Shown piece after piece: positions 33,267 through 41,724 of a stretch of 64,000 bases of DNA (the first letter of the stretch is position 1; each line of letters begins with the position of its first letter). A model generated the notes under the pieces. It saw nothing but the letters and a program-made list of their open reading frames with translations, did not search any database and was not told the origin of the DNA. Made by a program: the position numbers and the translations under genes. Source of the stretch: CAXMST01 sp963712765 (GTDB taxonomy: Bacteria > Actinomycetota > Thermoleophilia > Solirubrobacterales > 70-9). The stretch spans positions 62,001-126,000 of the forward strand of contig CAVQIX010000005.1 of NCBI GenBank assembly GCA_963712765.1, given 5' to 3'.

Positions 33267-34900
33267 TGGAGAAGCCGTTCGCCATCACGCTCGAGGTCGG
33301 CTCTTCATTGGCCAACAAGACCGGCAACTGGCGCACCGAACGCGCGGTCTACGTCGAGCGCCTGCCCCCGTGCAGCGACGCCTGCCCCGCCGGCGAGGAC
33401 ATCCAGGCCTGGCTGTACGAGGGCGAGTCGGGTGGCGACGGCTACGAGCGGGCCTGGCGAAAGATCATGGAGGACAACCCGTTCCCCGCGATCATGGGAA
33501 GGGTCTGCTACCACCCGTGCGAGACCGCCTGCAACCGGGCGCAGCTCGACGAGGCGGTCGGGATCAACTCGGTCGAGCGGTTCCTCGGTGACGAGGCGAT
33601 CGAGCGGGACTGGAAGATCGAGCCTCCGGCGAAGTCCTCAGGAAAGCGGGTCCTGATCATCGGCGCCGGGCCGTCGGGGTTGAGCGCCGCCTACCACCTG
33701 CGCCTGCTCGGTCACGAGGTGACCATTCACGACGCCGGCACGGCGGTCGGCGGGATGATGCGCTTCGGGATCCCGAAGTACCGGCTGCCCCGGGAAGTGC
33801 TCGACGCCGAGGCCGAGCGGATCCTCGCCCTCGGGGTCGAGCTCGAGCTCGAGCGCCGCTGCGAGAACGTGCTGGAGAGCATGCGCGAGGGAGGCTTCGA
33901 CGCCGCCTTCTTGGCCGTCGGCGCCCACATCGGCAAACGGGCCTACGTCCCGGCCGGTGAGGCCGCCCACATCGTCGACGCGGTCAGCATGCTGCGGAGC
34001 ATGGAGGGTGAGGCGCCTCCGCAGCTGGGTCGGCGGGTCGTCGTCTACGGCGGCGGCGATACGGCGATGGACGCGGCGCGCACCGCGAAGCGGCTCGGAG
34101 CGACCGACGCGGTGGTCGTCTACCGCCGTACTCGCGAGAGGATGCCGGCGCATGATTTCGAGGTCGAAGAGGCAAGCGAGGAAGGCGTTCTGATGCGCTG
34201 GCTGTCGACGATCAAGCGGGCCGAGGAAGGCCGGGTGACGATCGAGCGGATGGAGCTCGACGAGGATGGATTCCCACAGCCGACCGGAGAGCTCGAGGAG
34301 CTCGAGGCCGACTCGGTCGTCCTCGCCCTGGGCCAGGAGGCTGACCTCTCGCTACTCGAGGGCGTCCCTGGGATCGCCGTAGACGACGGCGTCGTCGAGG
34401 TCGAGGCGAACATGATGACCGGGCACGACGGGATCTTCGCCGGCGGTGACATGGTCCCGGCCGAGCGCACGGTCACCGTTGCGGTCGGCCACGGCAAGCG
34501 GGCGGCCCGGAACATCGATCGCTGGCTGCGGGGGGTCCCGCACGAGGCAGCGCCGGAGCGACAGCTCGCGGGCTTCGACACGCTGAACACCTGGTACTAC
34601 GCCGATGCCCCGCGCACGGAGCAGCCCGAGCTGGAGATCGCCCGTCGCCGATCCACCTTCGAGGAGGTCGTCGGCGGTCTGGATGAGTCGAACGCGCTCT
34701 TCGAGGCGCGACGATGCCTGTCCTGCGGCAACTGCTTCGGCTGCGACAACTGCTTCGGTCTCTGTCCCGACAACGCGGTGCTGAAGCTGGAAGGGGTCGA
34801 GAACGGCTACGAGATCGACCTCGACTTCTGCAAGGGCTGCGGGATCTGCGTGGCCGAGTGCCCCTGTGGGGCGATCGAGATGGTGCCGGAAGACATCTGA
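33266..34900 (+). CDS. NAD(P)H oxidoreductase (GltD-like) fused to 2x[4Fe-4S] ferredoxin, Por delta role
   Basis: 544 residues; ATG at 33266 overlaps the porB stop (TGATG); a GTG 3 nt earlier is also possible. N-terminal Cys-rich helical domain (Cys36, 40, 81, 85, 89: CSDACPAG and CYHPCETACNR) as in GltD; FAD site IIGAGPSGLSAAYHL (about 131-145); NAD(P) site VVYGGGDTAMDAARTAKRLG; AGGDMVPAERTV typical of the flavoprotein family. The last ~70 residues form a ferredoxin with CLSCGNCFGCDNCFGLCP and CKGCGICVAECPCGAIE. This would couple 2-oxoacid oxidation to NAD(P)+ reduction, or the reverse. Confidence 0.92.
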   Translation: MEKPFAITLEVGSSLANKTGNWRTERAVYVERLPPCSDACPAGEDIQAWLYEGESGGDGYERAWRKIMEDNPFPAIMGRVCYHPCETACNRAQLDEAVGINSVERFLGDEAIERDWKIEPPAKSSGKRVLIIGAGPSGLSAAYHLRLLGHEVTIHDAGTAVGGMMRFGIPKYRLPREVLDAEAERILALGVELELERRCENVLESMREGGFDAAFLAVGAHIGKRAYVPAGEAAHIVDAVSMLRSMEGEAPPQLGRRVVVYGGGDTAMDAARTAKRLGATDAVVVYRRTRERMPAHDFEVEEASEEGVLMRWLSTIKRAEEGRVTIERMELDEDGFPQPTGELEELEADSVVLALGQEADLSLLEGVPGIAVDDGVVEVEANMMTGHDGIFAGGDMVPAERTVTVAVGHGKRAARNIDRWLRGVPHEAAPERQLAGFDTLNTWYYADAPRTEQPELEIARRRSTFEEVVGGLDESNALFEARRCLSCGNCFGCDNCFGLCPDNAVLKLEGVENGYEIDLDFCKGCGICVAECPCGAIEMVPEDI

Positions 34901-34914
34901 GCCGCGTCTTGGCC

Positions 34915-34937
34915 GCGTCCGGATCGCGTCGGGACGC
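34915..34937. terminator. Possible terminator hairpin between convergent genes
   Basis: GCGTCC/GGACGC arms (34915-34920, 34932-34937) with an 11-nt loop, between the Por operon and the convergent hpf gene. No T-tract. Confidence 0.35.
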
Positions 34938-35725
34938 TACGGGGCGGGCTCCGGATCGCGGGGTTCGATCAGGCCGTAGTGGCCGTCGTAGCGAAGGTAG
35001 ATCACCCGGCCGCGACTCGACGAGGCATCGATGAAGAAGAGGAAACGATGGTTCAGCTCGCCCATTTCGGCGATCACGTCGTCGAGGCTGCGCGGCTCGG
35101 GACCACGGCTGGCCTCGCGGACGATCCCGTCGGCGTCGACCCCCGACCACTCCGTGGAGATCGGCCCGATGACTCCGACGCGCCCGTCGTCACGCTCGTA
35201 GACGACGGCGTCAACGTCGGCCTCGGCCTCGCGGAAGAGGTAGAAGTGGTGGTCGAGGATCGACATCTCCTCGGCCGCCTCGACCGGGGTCATCGCGACG
35301 ACCGCGAAGCTCTTGTTCCGGATCAGCTCCCTCTCCTCGGAGGGACGCGGGTAGTAGCTGGGCCGCGGCGGCACGTAGTCACCGTGGCGCCACTCGCCGG
35401 AGCCGCTGGATGGGCCGCGCCCGCGCTCGGTGACGCGCCGCTCGACGAAGCCGCGCAGCTGCCGCTCGAGACGCTGGGCGAGTTGATCGACGGCGACATC
35501 CATCGAGTGCTCGCTGACCTGAGCGCGGATCATGGTGCCATCTAGATCGACATTGGCCTCGGCGCGCGAGGGGCGCTCGATCCGCGGATTGGCCTCCTGA
35601 TGGAGAACCACACGGGAATTCAGAAGGTGCGCGTTGACGTAGCGGTCGAGGGCGCCGATCTTCTCGGCCGCACGCTCCACCGCGGACTCGCCTACATCGC
35701 CCCTGGTGCTGACATCGACATCCAT
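34937..35725 (-). CDS. hpf: Long-form ribosome hibernation factor with two C-terminal domains
   Basis: 262 residues. N-terminal HPF/YfiA domain (about 1-100; RYVNAHLLNSRVVL, AEANVDLDGTMIRAQVSEHSMDVAVDQLAQRLERQLRG). After a Pro/Ser linker there are two sHPF-type C-terminal domains: residues about 138-188 (KSFAVVAMTPVEAAEEMSILDHHFYLFREAE, VYERDDGRVGVIGP) and about 212-254 (SLDDVIAEMGELNHRFLFFIDA, YLRYDGHYGLIEP). The C-terminal domain normally dimerises ribosomes into 100S particles; tandem copies are known in some actinobacterial dormancy factors. Expected to be active in stationary or low-oxygen state. Confidence 0.88.
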   Translation of the reverse strand: MDVDVSTRGDVGESAVERAAEKIGALDRYVNAHLLNSRVVLHQEANPRIERPSRAEANVDLDGTMIRAQVSEHSMDVAVDQLAQRLERQLRGFVERRVTERGRGPSSGSGEWRHGDYVPPRPSYYPRPSEERELIRNKSFAVVAMTPVEAAEEMSILDHHFYLFREAEADVDAVVYERDDGRVGVIGPISTEWSGVDADGIVREASRGPEPRSLDDVIAEMGELNHRFLFFIDASSSRGRVIYLRYDGHYGLIEPRDPEPAP

Positions 35726-35815
35726 GCGTTGCTGATTGTTGCCGAACCGGCCGGCTGAGGGTACGTAGGAGCCACGGTTCCGCGACCGGGTACTCCCCGG
35801 TTGGCGAACCCAGCG

Positions 35816-37435
35816 ATGAGCCTAGGCTCGCTGGGCGTGCCGACAGACGACGCGAACCCCGCCGCACTGGTCGAGGCGATGATGCAGCCGGGCTTCTACG
35901 AGCACCGGCCCGAGGTCGTACGGCTGCACGAGACCCACATCTCGTGGGTCTTCGTCGCGGGCCCCTTTGCGTACAAGGTCAAGAAGGCCCTGCACCTCCC
36001 CTTTCTCGACTACGGCAGCCTCGCTCGCCGCCGCCTGATGTGCCACGAGGAGGTCAGGCTCAACCGGCGACTCGCCCCCGACCTCTACCTGGGCGTGCGG
36101 GCGATCGTCCCCGTCGATGGCTCCGCGACAGATGAGCGTCTGGCGCTGGGGGCGGATGACGACCCGCGCGCGGTCGAGCACGCGGTCGAGATGCGTACGA
36201 TCGACCCGGAACGGACGCTCGACCGGCTGACCGCCAGCGAGAGCATCACTCCGTCCGAGATCACAGCGATCGGCTCCCGGATAGCCGCGTTCCATCGCGA
36301 CGCCGAGCCGGCTCGGGATCCCGACCGCGCCGTGAGCAGGCAGGTCGAGGCGATCGAGGAGAACCACCGGACCCTCGAGGCGCACGGCGCGGGCCTGATC
36401 TCGGCGCCGAGGCTGGAGGCCGCCACCCGGTTCAGCCGGGCCTACCTAACCGACGGCGGACGAGCGGAGCTCGAGCGCAGGGCCGCCGGCGGCATGGTCC
36501 GCGATGGCCACGGCGACCTCCGCGCCGAGCACGTGATCGTCGCTGAGCCGATCCGGATCTATGACTGCGTCGAGTTCGATCCCGGCTTGCGCATCGTTGA
36601 CGTCGCGGCAGATCTCGCCTTCCTGCTGATGGACCTGGAGCGCCTCGGCGATCGCGAACTCGCCGAGCGGGTACTCGCCGCCTACCGCGAGGCCGGAGGT
36701 CCCGAAGTCGATCGGCGCCTGCTCGCCTTCTTCTGCTCCTACCGGGCCTGGGTCCGATCCAAGGTCGCGTTGCTCGGAGCGGGATCGGGACTTGCGATCG
36801 CGGCCCCAGCACGGGAGCTACTCGATCTTGGGCACCGCTTCGCCTGGCGGGCCCGGCCGCCGCTGGTGTTGTTCGTCTGCGGGCTGGCCGCCAGCGGGAA
36901 GAGCACGCTCGCGGCCGCCCTCGGTGAGATCAGCGGCCTGCCCGTGATTGACGCCGACACCACCCGCAAGCGCCTGGTCGGGCTCGAGCCGACCGAGCGC
37001 GCCTCATCCGATCACTACAGCCCGGAGGTCGGCGAGCGGACCTACCGGGAGCTCGGGGTGGCGGCGCGCGCGGAGCTGGACCGTGGCAGCGCCGTGATCG
37101 TCGATGCAACCGCCCGCAGGCAGACCGATCGCGATGCCTTCCGCGAGGGACTCGGGCGGATCGGGGGACCCGTGCTGTTCGCGATCTGTCAGGCGCCGGA
37201 CGGGGTTCTGCTGGCCCGGGCGCGCGAGCGCAGCCGGGATCCGGCGCGGATCTCCGACGCTGACGAGGAGGTGGTGCGCGCACAGCTCGGGACCTTCGAG
37301 CGGATCGCCGCCGAGGAGGGTCGCGTGGCCGCGATCGCCACCGAGCTCGACGCCGACGCTCAGCTGACCGCGGTCGAAGCGCTGATCGACGAGGCTGGTC
37401 CGGCACGCGGGGCGGAGGGCGATCGGGCCGGATAG
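35816..37435 (+). CDS. Fused aminoglycoside-phosphotransferase-like and P-loop kinase protein
   Basis: 539 residues from the ATG at 35816; a TTG 15 nt upstream is also possible, neither with a good ribosome-binding site. Residues about 1-330 resemble COG2187 phosphotransferase-like proteins (HETHISWVFVAGPFAYKVKKAL, GHGDLRAEHVIV, YDCVEFDPGLRIVDVAADLAFLLMDLE). Residues about 345-530 form a small P-loop kinase (VCGLAASGKSTLAAAL Walker A, VIVDATARRQTDRDAF). The fusion is a known two-domain arrangement of unknown substrate. Confidence 0.85.
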   Translation: MSLGSLGVPTDDANPAALVEAMMQPGFYEHRPEVVRLHETHISWVFVAGPFAYKVKKALHLPFLDYGSLARRRLMCHEEVRLNRRLAPDLYLGVRAIVPVDGSATDERLALGADDDPRAVEHAVEMRTIDPERTLDRLTASESITPSEITAIGSRIAAFHRDAEPARDPDRAVSRQVEAIEENHRTLEAHGAGLISAPRLEAATRFSRAYLTDGGRAELERRAAGGMVRDGHGDLRAEHVIVAEPIRIYDCVEFDPGLRIVDVAADLAFLLMDLERLGDRELAERVLAAYREAGGPEVDRRLLAFFCSYRAWVRSKVALLGAGSGLAIAAPARELLDLGHRFAWRARPPLVLFVCGLAASGKSTLAAALGEISGLPVIDADTTRKRLVGLEPTERASSDHYSPEVGERTYRELGVAARAELDRGSAVIVDATARRQTDRDAFREGLGRIGGPVLFAICQAPDGVLLARARERSRDPARISDADEEVVRAQLGTFERIAAEEGRVAAIATELDADAQLTAVEALIDEAGPARGAEGDRAG

Positions 37436-37498
37436 GTGCGTCGGTGACGCTCGGTCCGGCGCCCTGGGCCGGTGCGGGCTGCTACCAATCCCTCCGCG

Positions 37499-39445
37499 AT
37501 GGCCGATCACCCCACTCCCCTCTGGACGCCCTCGGCCGAGCGGGTCGAGCGAGCCGAGGTGAGCCGGTTTGCGAAGGCGGCCGGTGTCGAGGGCGACTAC
37601 CACGACCTCTGGCGTTGGTCGGTGGCCGACGTCGAGCGCTTCTGGACCCACGTCTGGGACTACTTCGGGGTCGAGGGCGTCTATGAGCGGGCCCTCGGCT
37701 CGCGAGACATGCCCGGGACCGAGTGGTTCCCGGGCGCCGAGCTCAGCTATGCCGCCCACATCTTCCGCGGCCGCGAGGACGGCGAGGTGGCGATCCGCCA
37801 CGCCTCAGAGCGACGCGAGCTGGGCGAGGTGAGTTGGGGGGAGCTCCGGTCGCAGACAGCGCGGATCCGAGCCGGCCTGGCCGAGCTCGGCGTCGGGCGT
37901 GGCGACCGGGTGGTGGCGTACCTGCCCAACATCCCCGAGACGATCGCTGCGTTTCTCGCCTGCGCGTCGCTGGGAGCGGTCTGGTCCTCGGCGGCGCCGG
38001 AGTTCGGGGCCCGCAGCGTGATCGACCGCTTCGCTCAGATCGAGCCGAAGGTGATGCTGGCCGTCGATGGCTACAGATACGGAGGCAAGGACTTCAACCG
38101 CGGCGAGATCGTTGAGGCGATCGCCGCCGAGGTTCCCTCGCTGGAGTCGGTCGTCACCCTCGGCTATCTCGACGGCACCGGCTGGCAGGCCGGCTTCCTG
38201 GGGCCCGAGGGATCGGAGCTCTCTTTCGAGCCCCTCCCGTTCGACCACCCGCTCTGGGTCCTTTACTCATCGGGCACGACCGGCCTACCGAAGGCGATCG
38301 TCCACTCCCAGGGCGGCATCCTCCTCGAGCACCTGAAGAAGATGCACCTGCACCTGGATGCCCAGCGGGGAGATCGGATCTTCTGGTTCACGACGACCGG
38401 CTGGATGATGTGGAACTTCCTCGTCGGGGTCCTGCTGACGAAGGCCTCGATCGTCCTCTTCGACGGCCATCCCGGCTATCCGGGTCTCGATCGCCTCTGG
38501 AGGCTGGCCTCGGCGGAGGAGGCCGGGATCACCACCTTCGGGACCAGCGCATCCTTCATCGCATCCTGTATGAAGGGCGGGGTCGAGCCCGCCGCCGGGC
38601 GTGACCTCGGCCGGCTCGAGGCGATCGGATCGACCGGCTCGCCGCTGTCCCCCGAGGGCTTTGCCTGGATCTACGAGCAGCTCGGCTCCGAGACCTGGCT
38701 GTTCTCGACCAGCGGCGGCACCGACGTCTGCACCGCCTTCGTCGGCGGGGTCCCCACCCTGCCGGTCTATGAGGGGGAGCTGCAGGCCCGCTCGTTGGGG
38801 GCCGCGCTGGAGAGCTGGGATGAGAACGGCAAGCCCCATATCGGCGAGGTCGGGGAGCTGGTGCTGACCGAGCCGATGCCCTCGATGCCGATCTTCTTCT
38901 GGGGCGATGAGGATGGCGCGAAGCTGCGCGAGGCCTACTTCGACCACTACCCGGGCGTCTGGCGGCACGGGGACTGGATCGAGCTCACCGAGCGGGGGAC
39001 CGCGATCATCTACGGCCGCAGCGACTCGACCATCAACCGCGGCGGCGTCCGGATGGGGACCAGCGAGATCTACAGCGCGGTGCTCGCCATCGAGGAGATC
39101 ACCGACGCGCTGGTGGTCGACCTCCCCCGCGAGGGCGAGGAGAGCTGGATGCCTCTGTTCGTGGTCCTGCGCGAGGGAGCATCGCTCGACGAGGAGCTGA
39201 TCAAGCGGATCGCGACCCGGGTCCGGGACGACTGCTCGCCGCGCCACGTCCCAAACGAGGTGCGCCAGATCGCCGAGGTCCCCCGGACGCTCTCCGGCAA
39301 GGCGCTGGAGATCCCGGTGAAGCGGATCCTCACCGGCACCGAGCCGGAGAGGGCGGTGAGCCGCGAGTCGCTGGCCAACCCAGGGGCCCTCGATCACTTC
39401 ATCGGGCTGGCCGCGGAGAACGGGCTCGGACGGGGGGCGGCGTAA
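37499..39445 (+). CDS. Acetoacetyl-CoA synthetase
   Basis: 648 residues from the ATG at 37499. Acyl-adenylate-forming enzyme; the N-terminus (TPLWTPSAERVERAEVSRFAKAAG, DLWRWSVADVERFWTHVWDYF) is characteristic of acetoacetate-CoA ligases. AMP-binding motif LYSSGTTGLPKAIVHSQGG, WFTTTGWMMWNFLVGVLL, and the C-terminal catalytic Lys region TLSGKALEIPVKRILTG. Activates acetoacetate with ATP and CoA. It may use acetoacetate made by the BKACE gene at 28.5 kb. Confidence 0.93.
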   Translation: MADHPTPLWTPSAERVERAEVSRFAKAAGVEGDYHDLWRWSVADVERFWTHVWDYFGVEGVYERALGSRDMPGTEWFPGAELSYAAHIFRGREDGEVAIRHASERRELGEVSWGELRSQTARIRAGLAELGVGRGDRVVAYLPNIPETIAAFLACASLGAVWSSAAPEFGARSVIDRFAQIEPKVMLAVDGYRYGGKDFNRGEIVEAIAAEVPSLESVVTLGYLDGTGWQAGFLGPEGSELSFEPLPFDHPLWVLYSSGTTGLPKAIVHSQGGILLEHLKKMHLHLDAQRGDRIFWFTTTGWMMWNFLVGVLLTKASIVLFDGHPGYPGLDRLWRLASAEEAGITTFGTSASFIASCMKGGVEPAAGRDLGRLEAIGSTGSPLSPEGFAWIYEQLGSETWLFSTSGGTDVCTAFVGGVPTLPVYEGELQARSLGAALESWDENGKPHIGEVGELVLTEPMPSMPIFFWGDEDGAKLREAYFDHYPGVWRHGDWIELTERGTAIIYGRSDSTINRGGVRMGTSEIYSAVLAIEEITDALVVDLPREGEESWMPLFVVLREGASLDEELIKRIATRVRDDCSPRHVPNEVRQIAEVPRTLSGKALEIPVKRILTGTEPERAVSRESLANPGALDHFIGLAAENGLGRGAA

Positions 39446-39451
39446 GAAGGG

Positions 39452-39484
39452 GTGCCCGGCGTCAGGGGGAGGGACGCCGGACAC
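39452..39484 (+). terminator. Terminator-like hairpin after acetoacetyl-CoA synthetase
   Basis: GTG, one mismatch, then CCGGCGTC pairs with GACGCCGG, one mismatch, CAC; 9-nt loop; 6 nt after the stop. No T-tract. Confidence 0.5.
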
Positions 39485-39490
39485 CTGTAG

Positions 39491-39510
39491 GTGGGACAGT
39501 ACTATCCCAC
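39491..39510. promoter_or_regulatory. Near-perfect 20-bp palindrome, probable TetR operator
   Basis: GTGGGACAGTACTATCCCAC is palindromic in 18 of 20 positions and lies 44 bp upstream of the TetR-family start. It contains TACTAT, a possible -10 box, so binding there would repress the tetR promoter. The link to this regulator is inferred from position and form. Confidence 0.65.
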
Positions 39511-39523
39511 TTCCACCCACATT

Positions 39524-39579
39524 ACCATGGGTGTGAGGGCATCGGAGATTCACCATGGGTGTGAAGACATCGGAAATCG
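39524..39579 (+). repeat. Imperfect 28-bp tandem duplication across the tetR start
   Basis: Two 28-bp copies (39524-39551 and 39552-39579) match in 23 positions, and each contains ATGGGTGTG. The first copy would encode MGVRASEI, the second MGVKTSEI. Because 28 is not a multiple of 3, the first ATG (39527) opens a 33-codon frame that ends at a TAA inside tetR. Confidence 0.85.
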
Positions 39580-40157
39580 AGCAGCATCGGTCGGCGGCCG
39601 AGGCCGTCCGGTCGGACGCGCGCCGTAACCGCGAGGCCGTGGTCGAAGCGGCGATCGTGGCGCTGGCGGCCGACCCCAACGCCTCGATGGCCGACATCGC
39701 CGAGGCCGCAGGAGTAGGCCGCACGACCGTCTACCGTCACTTCGACACGCGGGAGGAACTGATCGGAGAGCTGTTCCAGCGGGTGGTTGCGGAAGCCCGG
39801 CAGGCGACGGGTTCGGTGATCGAGTCCGGCGACGACACGGCGACGACCCTGCGCGCGCTCGGCCCGGCGATGGTCGAGATCGGGGAGCGGTTTCGCTTCC
39901 TTCACTCCCACATCGAGATCGGTGCGGCGGCCCTCGCCGACAGCATTGAGATCGCCGACGATCCGGTGCGCATGCTCCTGGTCGAGGGGCAGGAACGCGG
40001 GAGCATCCGCGCCGATGCGCCGATCGGCTGGATGCAGTCGCTGATGCAGTCGACGGCGATGGCCACGATGGACCAGGTCCATGCCGGACAGCTCAGTCTC
40101 GAGGACGCGGGCCGCCTGCTCGGCGACACCTTCGTAGCGGCGTTCATCGCCTCCTGA
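39555..40157 (+). CDS. TetR/AcrR-family transcriptional regulator
   Basis: 200 residues from the second ATG (39555). N-terminal helix-turn-helix domain: RNREAVVEAAIVALAADPNASMADIAEAAGVGRTTVYRHFDTREELIGELF. The C-terminal ligand/dimer domain is helical and diverse. It probably binds the palindrome at 39491-39510. Targets may include the upstream acetoacetyl-CoA synthetase or the convergent catalase, but neither promoter has an obvious copy of the site. Confidence 0.9.
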   Translation: MGVKTSEIEQHRSAAEAVRSDARRNREAVVEAAIVALAADPNASMADIAEAAGVGRTTVYRHFDTREELIGELFQRVVAEARQATGSVIESGDDTATTLRALGPAMVEIGERFRFLHSHIEIGAAALADSIEIADDPVRMLLVEGQERGSIRADAPIGWMQSLMQSTAMATMDQVHAGQLSLEDAGRLLGDTFVAAFIAS

Positions 40158-40175
40158 AGCTGCTGATTGCGGGGC

Positions 40176-41090
40176 CTAGCGGGCCCAGGGAGGGCGGATG
40201 TTGGTGGCCCCGGTGCGGCGGTCGTAGCTGACCGCGTAGGCCCGCGGCCGGAAGTGCAGGATCGGGTCTTCGGACGGCTCGATTCCGTCGCTGAGGCGGA
40301 GCGGGTCGAAGATGATTCCGTCGTGTCCCTCCGCAACGGCGTTGAGCTCGAGCGAGCCGGCATCGACCCGCCGGCCGTCGGCGTCCCATCTCGAGGTGGG
40401 ATCGTGGGGATCGTCCCCCGGCCCAGCCAGCTGTAGCTCCAGCGTGAACCGGACGGAGCCATGCTCGAGGCGCTCATCGAGCTCCTCGAGCAGGTAGTCC
40501 CGCCCCCGCCCCCGTCCGCGAGAGCCGAGCTCCGAGCCCAGGTCGGGGAGCCACCGATAGCGGACCCAGTTAATCTCGCCGTCCTCGCTCTGCCAGCGAA
40601 ATGCGTGCACCGCGTAGAAGCTCAACTCGGCAAAGCTCGACGGCGGCTTGAGCGCCGCTGCGTTGGCCCTCAGGGCGCCGATCGCCGATGGGTTGCGCGC
40701 GAGGAAGAGGGGTAGCTTCCATGCCATCGCGGGCCGGCGCTCGGTTGCCTCGATCAGGGCGACGAACGCATCCGGTGACTTCACCGGGAAGTTCGGGGCG
40801 CTCTGGGCGACGATGTCGGTGCGCGCCCCGCCGGGGAGCTCGAAGCTGACCCCGAGGCCACGGACATCGGGCGCGTAGTCCGGCTCGCCGGGGTCGCCGC
40901 TGCCATTGGAAAGGCGGGCGAGGACCGAGACCTCCTCCCGCATGTGCGCGGCCCCGGTCAACTCCGCCGCCTCAAGCGTCGGGACGAAGCGGCCGGAGCA
41001 GATCACCCCCTTGGCGTGAAGCGCACGCGCCCCAGGGTGCACCCCGAAGCGGACCGAGATCCGGTCGATCGCCTGCTCTGGCGTGATCAC
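40176..41090 (-). CDS. Small catalase-family heme peroxidase
   Basis: 304 residues, GTG start. Minimal catalase fold: VHPGARALHAKGVICSGRF contains the distal catalytic His (HAKG); LSNGSGDPGEPDYAPDVRGLGVSFEL is the catalase core; FHPLRLS-like FDPLRLSDGIEPSEDPILHFRPRAYAVSY holds the proximal heme Tyr region. At about 300 residues it belongs to the short catalase-like (SrpA-type) peroxidases, which may use organic co-substrates rather than dismutate H2O2. No signal peptide. Convergent with tetR. Confidence 0.85.
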   Translation of the reverse strand: MITPEQAIDRISVRFGVHPGARALHAKGVICSGRFVPTLEAAELTGAAHMREEVSVLARLSNGSGDPGEPDYAPDVRGLGVSFELPGGARTDIVAQSAPNFPVKSPDAFVALIEATERRPAMAWKLPLFLARNPSAIGALRANAAALKPPSSFAELSFYAVHAFRWQSEDGEINWVRYRWLPDLGSELGSRGRGRGRDYLLEELDERLEHGSVRFTLELQLAGPGDDPHDPTSRWDADGRRVDAGSLELNAVAEGHDGIIFDPLRLSDGIEPSEDPILHFRPRAYAVSYDRRTGATNIRPPWAR

Positions 41091-41154
41091 GCTCCGATCC
41101 TATTGATCGCCGCCCGGATCGCCGCACGACCGCGGTTCCCAATACGGTTGGGTC

Positions 41155-41724
41155 ATGCTCGCCGCCGCGATCGCCGCTGTCTCCGTGGCCGCAATCGGGC
41201 TCTTCGTCGTCGTCACCTACAACCGGCTGGTCGCGAAGCGTTTCGCCTGCGCCAGCTCCTGGTCACAGATCGACGTCGCGCTCAAGCTCCGCCACGATCT
41301 CGTCCCACAACTCGCCGAGACGGTCGCAGGTTACGCCGAGCACGAGCGAGGGACCTTCGAGGAGATTGCGAGAAAGCGAGCCGAGGCCATCGCCGCCGAC
41401 GACTCGCCGCCGCGAATCCGCGGGGCGGCCGAGGCCGCGCTGGGCGGCAGGATCAGCAACGCGATCCTGATCGCCGAGGCCTACCCCGAGCTGCTCGCGA
41501 CCGAGAACTTCGGAAAGCTCCAGCGGGAGCTCGCGGATGTCGAGGAGCGGATCTCGATCGCCCGTCGCGTCTACAACGACACGGCAGAGACCTACAACAC
41601 CGCGATCGCGGTATTCCCCCAGGTTCTCGTCGCCCGCGCCTTCGGCTTCGACGGAAGGGAGTTCTTCGATGCACCGGTCGCGGCCGAGGCCGTGCCGGCG
41701 GTTTCCCTGGGGCTCGTCCGATGA
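41155..41724 (+). CDS. LemA family protein
   Basis: 189 residues. An N-terminal membrane segment (about 3-20) followed by the LemA helical bundle: TYNRLVAKRFACASSWSQIDVALKLRHDLVPQLAETVAGYAEHE and ERISIARRVYNDTAETYNTAIAVFP, both hallmark stretches. Role unknown; usually paired with DUF2207 proteins, as here, where its stop overlaps the next start (ATGA). Confidence 0.93.
   Translation: MLAAAIAAVSVAAIGLFVVVTYNRLVAKRFACASSWSQIDVALKLRHDLVPQLAETVAGYAEHERGTFEEIARKRAEAIAADDSPPRIRGAAEAALGGRISNAILIAEAYPELLATENFGKLQRELADVEERISIARRVYNDTAETYNTAIAVFPQVLVARAFGFDGREFFDAPVAAEAVPAVSLGLVR

Noticed and set aside
38285..39724. 479-codon minus-strand frame opposite acetoacetyl-CoA synthetase
   Set aside because: Antisense shadow; the plus-strand enzyme has all adenylation motifs.
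40944..41720. N-terminal extension of the DUF2207 protein
   Set aside because: Runs through the lemA gene in another frame; the ATG at 41721 overlapping the lemA stop is the proper start.
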